Part shown: positions 6,013 to 9,520 of the stretch, in pieces
How positions within the stretch are numbered: the first letter of the stretch is position 1
How the letters are laid out: each line of letters starts with the position of its first letter
Source of the DNA: Planctomycetota bacterium
GTDB taxonomy: Bacteria > Planctomycetota > B15-G4
DNA: 9,520 nt
Assembly (NCBI GenBank): GCA_003644265.1
Contig: QNBX01000165.1
Span: forward strand, 1 to 9,520
Direction of reading: 5' to 3'
Notes under the pieces: generated by a model
Told to the model about the DNA's origin: nothing
What the model saw: the letters and a program-made list of their open reading frames with translations, nothing else
Database searches by the model: none
Translations under genes and position numbers: made by a program

Positions 6013-7949
6013 GTGCTCCTCACGACGCGCCGACGCCGGCGGCCGGGGCATCCGCCTCGCCCGCGGCGGAGCCGCAGCCGACGACGCCGATGGGGGCGTC
6101 AGCGTCCGCCAAGACACAACGCAAGCGTGTGTCGCGGGGGATCCTGTTTGCGCTCATCGCCCTGCTCGCGCTGCACGCGGCGCAGCTCGTGAACCTGGCG
6201 GTCACGGCCGGCGAGACCTACGACGAGCCCATGTACCTGATGACGGGCACGGCGCTGTGGGACGGCTGGGACACCTCGCTCAACCGCGAGCACCCGCCGC
6301 TGCTCAAGGCGCTGGCGGGCTTGCCCTTGGCGCTGGCGGGGGCCGAGCTGCCCGCGCACGTGCAGACGGACGTGGCCGGTCCGCAGCGCTTTCTGTACGA
6401 GCTGAATGACGACCCGCTGCGGCTACTGTTCCTGGGGCGCCTGCCCATGTTGCTGCTGGGGCTGGCGTTGGCGCTGGCGGTGTGGGCCTTCGCGCGGGCC
6501 TGCGCGGGTGAGGCGGCCGGGCTGGTGGCGCTGGTGGCGCTGATGCTGCAGCCGGCGCTCACGGGCAACACGCCCCTGGCGGCGCTGGACGCGGGTCTGG
6601 CGGCGTTCGCGTTCTTTGCGCTCACGGCGTTGGTGCGCCTGCGCCAGGCGCCTTCGTCCGGGCGCACGTTGCTGGCCGGGCTGCTCCTGGGGGCGGCCCT
6701 GCTGACCAAGTTCACGGCGCTGCTGCTGCTGCCGGTGTTTGCCGGGCTGTTGCTGCTGGACGCTGTGCGCGAGCGCTCGGCCGCTCCCCTGCTGCGCCTG
6801 GCCGCGCTGCTGCTGGTGGCGGGCTCGACGCTGTTTGCCGGCTACGGCTTCGAGCTGCGGCGGCTCGCGGACGTGAGCGAGCACCCGCGCTTCGCCGGCG
6901 CCGACGGCGTGGTGTTGCAGCAGCCCCTGCCCGCGGCCGCGGCGGGGCTGTTCGGCGACGGGCCGGTGCCCATGCTCAGCCTGCTCAAGGGGCTCGACCA
7001 CACCCTGGGCGGCGCGGCGGGGGGCGGGCACGTGGGCGCCTTCCGGGGCGAGACGGGGGTCGCTCGCAGTTGGCGCTCCTTCTATCTGGTGGCGCTGGCG
7101 GTGAAGACGCCGGTGGGCGTGCTGCTGCTTGGGCTGCTGGCGCTGCTGCTGCTGCCGTGGCTGCCGCGCCTGCCCAGCGGCCGCGCGCGCGAGGGGCCGC
7201 TGCTGCTGTGGCCGGCGCTGGTGCTACTGGCGTTCTCGCTGGGGCAGGCGCAGCTCGGCGTGCGCTACGTGCTGGTGGTGTGCCCGGCCCTGGCCGTGTT
7301 GGTGGGGCGGCTGGCGGCGCTCGACCCAGGGGCCCTGCGCACGCGCCTGCGGCTGGCGGCCATCGTGGCCCTGCTGGGGGCGCCGGCGGCGCTGTTCCTG
7401 GCATTCCCCGAGCGCGGTCCCAGCACGGCCAGTACCTGGGTCGCTCTGCTCGCGCCCATGGCCTGTGGCGTGGCGCTGCTGGCCGCCGCCAAACGCAGCG
7501 CGGAGGCGGCGCGCGCGGCCTTCCGCGCCGTGCTGGCCGTGCTGCTGCTGGGCGCGGCGCTGGAGCTGGCGGCACAGCGCGACCAGCAGCTCATGTTCTT
7601 CAACGCCTACGCTGGCGGCCCGCAGCAGGGCTGGCGCATCCTCTCGGTGGGCGACGACTGGGGCCAGGGCGTGGCCGCCCTCGCCGCCATGCAGCAGGAG
7701 CGCGACTGGCCGCGGCTCAACTACCAGCCCTACGGCACGGGCGTGCCCGACGTGCACGGTCTGCGCTGGCGCGGCTGGGGCGGCGCGCCGCTGCTGGCCT
7801 GGGACAGCAACCTGGTGGCGGTGCACGTCGCGAAGCTCACCCGCGACCCGAGCCGCTACGAGCTGTTGGACGGGCTCGAGCCCATCGCCATGGCCGACGG
7901 CGTGCTGGTCTTCGAGGTGCCGCGCGAGCGCTTGATCGGCGGGCGCTGA
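6009..7949 (+). CDS. ArnT/GT39-like polytopic glycosyltransferase
   Basis: This 646-residue membrane protein starts at GTG 6009, overlapping the stop of the arylsulfotransferase gene (GTGA), so the two are translationally coupled. A hydrophilic Ala/Pro-rich leader (1-40) precedes about eleven hydrophobic segments, the first at 44-66 and the last near 505-520. The first periplasmic loop has the family signature: TYDEPMYL with D72-E73, and NREHPPLLKAL (92-102), where relatives also have HPPL. LLLGAALLTKFTALLLLP (225-242) and GVRYVLVVCPALAVL (417-431) are further family-like segments. The C-terminal domain has FFNAYAGGP (530-538) and GDDWGQG (548-554), resembling the AGGP...DWGQDL pattern of PMT-like enzymes. 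Members transfer a sugar from a polyprenyl-phosphate donor on the periplasmic side to lipid, protein or glycan. Sugar and acceptor cannot be read from the sequence. Linkage to ASST suggests that the glycan or its carrier is the sulfated target. Confidence 0.83.
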   Translation: MSAPHDAPTPAAGASASPAAEPQPTTPMGASASAKTQRKRVSRGILFALIALLALHAAQLVNLAVTAGETYDEPMYLMTGTALWDGWDTSLNREHPPLLKALAGLPLALAGAELPAHVQTDVAGPQRFLYELNDDPLRLLFLGRLPMLLLGLALALAVWAFARACAGEAAGLVALVALMLQPALTGNTPLAALDAGLAAFAFFALTALVRLRQAPSSGRTLLAGLLLGAALLTKFTALLLLPVFAGLLLLDAVRERSAAPLLRLAALLLVAGSTLFAGYGFELRRLADVSEHPRFAGADGVVLQQPLPAAAAGLFGDGPVPMLSLLKGLDHTLGGAAGGGHVGAFRGETGVARSWRSFYLVALAVKTPVGVLLLGLLALLLLPWLPRLPSGRAREGPLLLWPALVLLAFSLGQAQLGVRYVLVVCPALAVLVGRLAALDPGALRTRLRLAAIVALLGAPAALFLAFPERGPSTASTWVALLAPMACGVALLAAAKRSAEAARAAFRAVLAVLLLGAALELAAQRDQQLMFFNAYAGGPQQGWRILSVGDDWGQGVAALAAMQQERDWPRLNYQPYGTGVPDVHGLRWRGWGGAPLLAWDSNLVAVHVAKLTRDPSRYELLDGLEPIAMADGVLVFEVPRERLIGGR

Positions 7950-8048
7950 GCCAACCGGGGCGGACCTCGCGGATCGACCCGGACGTTCGCATGGCCTGCC
8001 TGCCGACGAACGCGCTCATCCGGCGCGGACGAGACCCGCCACACGCTG
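7950..8048. other. Convergent intergenic gap without a clear terminator
   Basis: The glycosyltransferase and the lipoprotein sulfatase converge here. CGTTCG (7984-7989) and CGAACG (8007-8012) could form a 6-bp stem with a small inner GGC/GCC pairing, but no T-run follows on either strand. Termination may be Rho-dependent. No gene is seen. Confidence 0.4.
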
Positions 8049-9520
8049 CTAGCGCTCCGGCCGCTCGATGTATCCCAGCTGGATGAGCTGCTCGAGGTAC
8101 GCGGGGTCGGTGATCTCGGACAGGTCAGCGGCGCCTTCCTGGCCCTCCTGCATGGTGCGCCGGCCGGCGCTGCGCAGGGCGGCGCCGGGGGCGTCGAGTT
8201 CCAGCTGCTCGAGCTCGACCCACTGCGGCGCGTTGGGAGCGCTGGGTTCGTAGCTGGCCATGCACTCCTTGCGCAGGAACCACGGCGCCTCCAGGCGCCA
8301 GTTGGCGTGCTCGCGATCGGGGGGGACTTCGGACTCGCGCAGCCAGTAGCGCGCGTCCGCCGAGCGCACGCTGACCACCATGGGCCAGGTGTAGCTGCGG
8401 GCGTAGGGTCGCTCGGGCGGTCCGGCCAGCAGGCTGCGGCCGTCCAACTCGTAGGGCGGCGAGACGCCCATCAGGTCGAGGATGGTGGGGGTGATGGCCA
8501 GGGTTTCCACCGGCGCGTCCACGCGGCCCGGCGCCAGGCCCGGCGCGCGGATCATGAGCGGCACGCGCAGCACGCCCTCGGTGAGCGAGAAGCCGTGGCC
8601 GATGCGGTGCCAGGTCTCGTACAGCTCCTCGCCATGATCGGCGCTGAACAGCAGGGCCACCTCGTCGCTGCCGGGCAGCGTCTCGAGGAAGTCGAGCATG
8701 CGCATGAGCTCCTCGTCGGCGCCCTTGACCTCGGCGTCGTAGAGCGCGTTGAGACGGGCCAGCTCGTCAGCGGGCGGTGGCCGGCGCGTCTCCTCGAAGG
8801 CCGAGTAGTAGCGCAGCTGGGGGATCTTCTGGCGCAGCGGGTCGCCGCGGTGGTCCCAGTGCTGCGGCCGCGGGTTGTACTCGCTGTGCGGATCCATCAG
8901 GTGGATCCAGGCGAAGAAGGGCTCGTTGGCGGCCTGGCGCTCGGCGATCCAGGCCATGCCGGCGTCGACGCAGGCCGTGCCCCAGGCGTGCTGCGGCGTG
9001 TGCTCATCCATACCGCAGAAGCGCTCGCCCCAGCCTTCGGAGAACACGCTGCCGTCCACGTCCTGCAGCTTGCACAGGTTGGCCACGAAGGAGCCGGTGG
9101 CCACGCCCTGGGAGGACAGCATGGCGGGCAGGGTGACGACGTCGGGGCGCGTGCCGGTCACCTGGCTCAGCACGCCGTGGCGCGGGGGAGTCAGGCCCGT
9201 GAGGAAGCTGGTGACGGCGGGGTTGGTGTTGTCGCCCTGGGCGTAGGCCTTGTCGAACACCAGCGCCTGTTGCGAGAGGCGCTCGGCGGCGGGGGTGGCG
9301 TAGGCGCGGTTGCCGTAGGGCGAGAGCCGGTCGGCGCGCAGGGTGTCGATGGTGAACAGCACCACCGAGCGGGCGGCGGCGGTGTGTCGCCCGGGGGCCT
9401 CGGCGCCAGCGGGCCCGGTGGCGGGCTCCGGGGAGCAGGCGGCCGCGATGCAGGCGAGGGCGGCGGTCGCGAGGCGGACGCTGGCGGCGGCGGCGAGGCA
9501 GGCGAGGGCGGCGGTCGCGA
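8049..9520 (-). CDS. Sulfatase-family (alkaline phosphatase superfamily) lipoprotein, 5' end outside window
   Basis: The frame ends at TAG 8051-8049 and stays open to the window edge (about 490 residues). A GTG at 9365 lies inside the first conserved strand, so the real start is beyond 9520. The visible N-terminus is hydrophobic and ends in IAAAC (Cys codon 9437-9435), a plausible lipobox, followed by a Pro/Ala tether. Sulfatase motifs are in order. FTIDTLRADRLSPYG has the first metal ligand at Asp 9347-9345. TNPAVTSFLTGLTPPRHG is the nucleophile loop, with Thr (9227-9225) where Cys or Ser is usual. WIHLMDPHSEY is the DPH loop. FSADHGEE has Asp 8639-8637 and His 8636-8634; GHGFSLTEGVLRVPLMIRAPG follows. 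The C-terminus LEQLIQLGYIERPER is family-typical. The metal site looks complete, so a hydrolase of sulfate, phosphate or phosphonate esters, or a transferase using Thr, is likely. No formylglycine can form. It converges with the glycosyltransferase. Confidence 0.85.
   Translation of the reverse strand, partial: ATAALACLAAAASVRLATAALACIAAACSPEPATGPAGAEAPGRHTAAARSVVLFTIDTLRADRLSPYGNRAYATPAAERLSQQALVFDKAYAQGDNTNPAVTSFLTGLTPPRHGVLSQVTGTRPDVVTLPAMLSSQGVATGSFVANLCKLQDVDGSVFSEGWGERFCGMDEHTPQHAWGTACVDAGMAWIAERQAANEPFFAWIHLMDPHSEYNPRPQHWDHRGDPLRQKIPQLRYYSAFEETRRPPPADELARLNALYDAEVKGADEELMRMLDFLETLPGSDEVALLFSADHGEELYETWHRIGHGFSLTEGVLRVPLMIRAPGLAPGRVDAPVETLAITPTILDLMGVSPPYELDGRSLLAGPPERPYARSYTWPMVVSVRSADARYWLRESEVPPDREHANWRLEAPWFLRKECMASYEPSAPNAPQWVELEQLELDAPGAALRSAGRRTMQEGQEGAADLSEITDPAYLEQLIQLGYIERPER
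9445..9520. repeat. 48-bp tandem duplication in the signal-peptide region
   Basis: A 23-bp run is identical at 9450-9472 and 9498-9520, a period of 48 bp. Extended left to 9445 and 9493, 27 of 28 bases match. The period equals 16 codons, so the sulfatase signal region carries ATAALAC twice in frame (ATAALACLAAAA, then ATAALACIAAAC). The second copy reaches the window end, so the array may continue outside. Confidence 0.75.

Noticed and set aside
4483..6117. A 544-codon open frame on the minus strand opposite the arylsulfotransferase gene
   Set aside because: Its translation is Arg/His/Gln/Ala-rich with no domain or signal, while the plus strand encodes a clear beta-propeller with a lipoprotein signal and Shine-Dalgarno. 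It is a GC-rich antisense shadow.
7984..8012. Inverted repeat CGTTCG...CGAACG as a terminator between the converging genes
   Set aside because: The stem is only 6 bp with an internal loop and no U-tract on either strand, so it is not a supportable intrinsic terminator.
7070..8086. Plus-strand frame of 338 codons running through the 3' half of the glycosyltransferase
   Set aside because: It is a Gly/Ala/Arg-rich frame-shifted shadow. The overlapping frame keeps the transmembrane segments and family motifs to its stop.
1..9520. CRISPR arrays, tRNA/rRNA genes, insertion sequences, phage or defence genes
   Set aside because: No direct-repeat/spacer pattern, cloverleaf, transposase motif or terminal inverted repeat pair was found on either strand.

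Overview
The window is strongly GC-rich, with dense, almost gapless genes. Its secreted proteins carry Ala/Asp/Pro-rich linkers after lipoprotein signals, and sulfatase-family genes are abundant. This suggests a Myxococcota-like (former Deltaproteobacteria) or similar high-GC Gram-negative genome. That placement is inferred from style and gene families only; no rRNA or marker gene is present.

Layout, left to right. (1) 1-336 (+): the 3' end of a YfiH/PgeF-type polyphenol oxidase/peptidoglycan-editing gene, with an unusual in-frame insert that contains a perfect hairpin. (2) 1-2717 (-): a two-gene membrane operon. The upstream gene (1584-2717) encodes a five-helix membrane protein with a C-terminal extracytoplasmic domain that looks SRPBCC-like. 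The downstream gene overlaps it by 4 bp (GTGA). It encodes a multi-helix protein with an ICMT/PEMT-type methyltransferase domain joined to the beginning of a DCC (DUF393) thiol-redox domain, which stops matching its family as it runs into antisense overlap with yfiH. (3) 2718-2868: a short, AT-richer divergent control region with a perfect palindrome next to a good sigma70-like promoter for the minus operon. (4) 2869-3396 (+): a GbsR/MarR-type winged-helix regulator, the natural candidate to bind that palindrome. (5) 3398-4564 (-): an alkaline-phosphatase-superfamily (sulfatase) protein that has lost the expected catalytic and metal-binding residues. (6) 4672-7949 (+): a two-gene operon of an arylsulfotransferase-like lipoprotein and an ArnT/GT39-like polytopic glycosyltransferase, again coupled by a GTGA overlap. 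(7) 8049-window end (-): a second sulfatase-family lipoprotein with intact metal motifs but Thr at the usual Cys/Ser nucleophile position. A 48-bp duplication lies in its signal peptide.

The right half reads as a small cell-envelope module: a sulfotransferase-like enzyme, a lipid-linked-sugar glycosyltransferase, a sulfatase-like hydrolase and a sulfatase pseudoenzyme, all predicted to face the periplasm. A plausible but unproven reading is modification and demodification of an envelope glycan or aryl compound with sulfate or a related group. The left half is a separate, probably GbsR-controlled membrane operon. No RNA genes, insertion sequences, CRISPR arrays or strong intrinsic terminators were seen.
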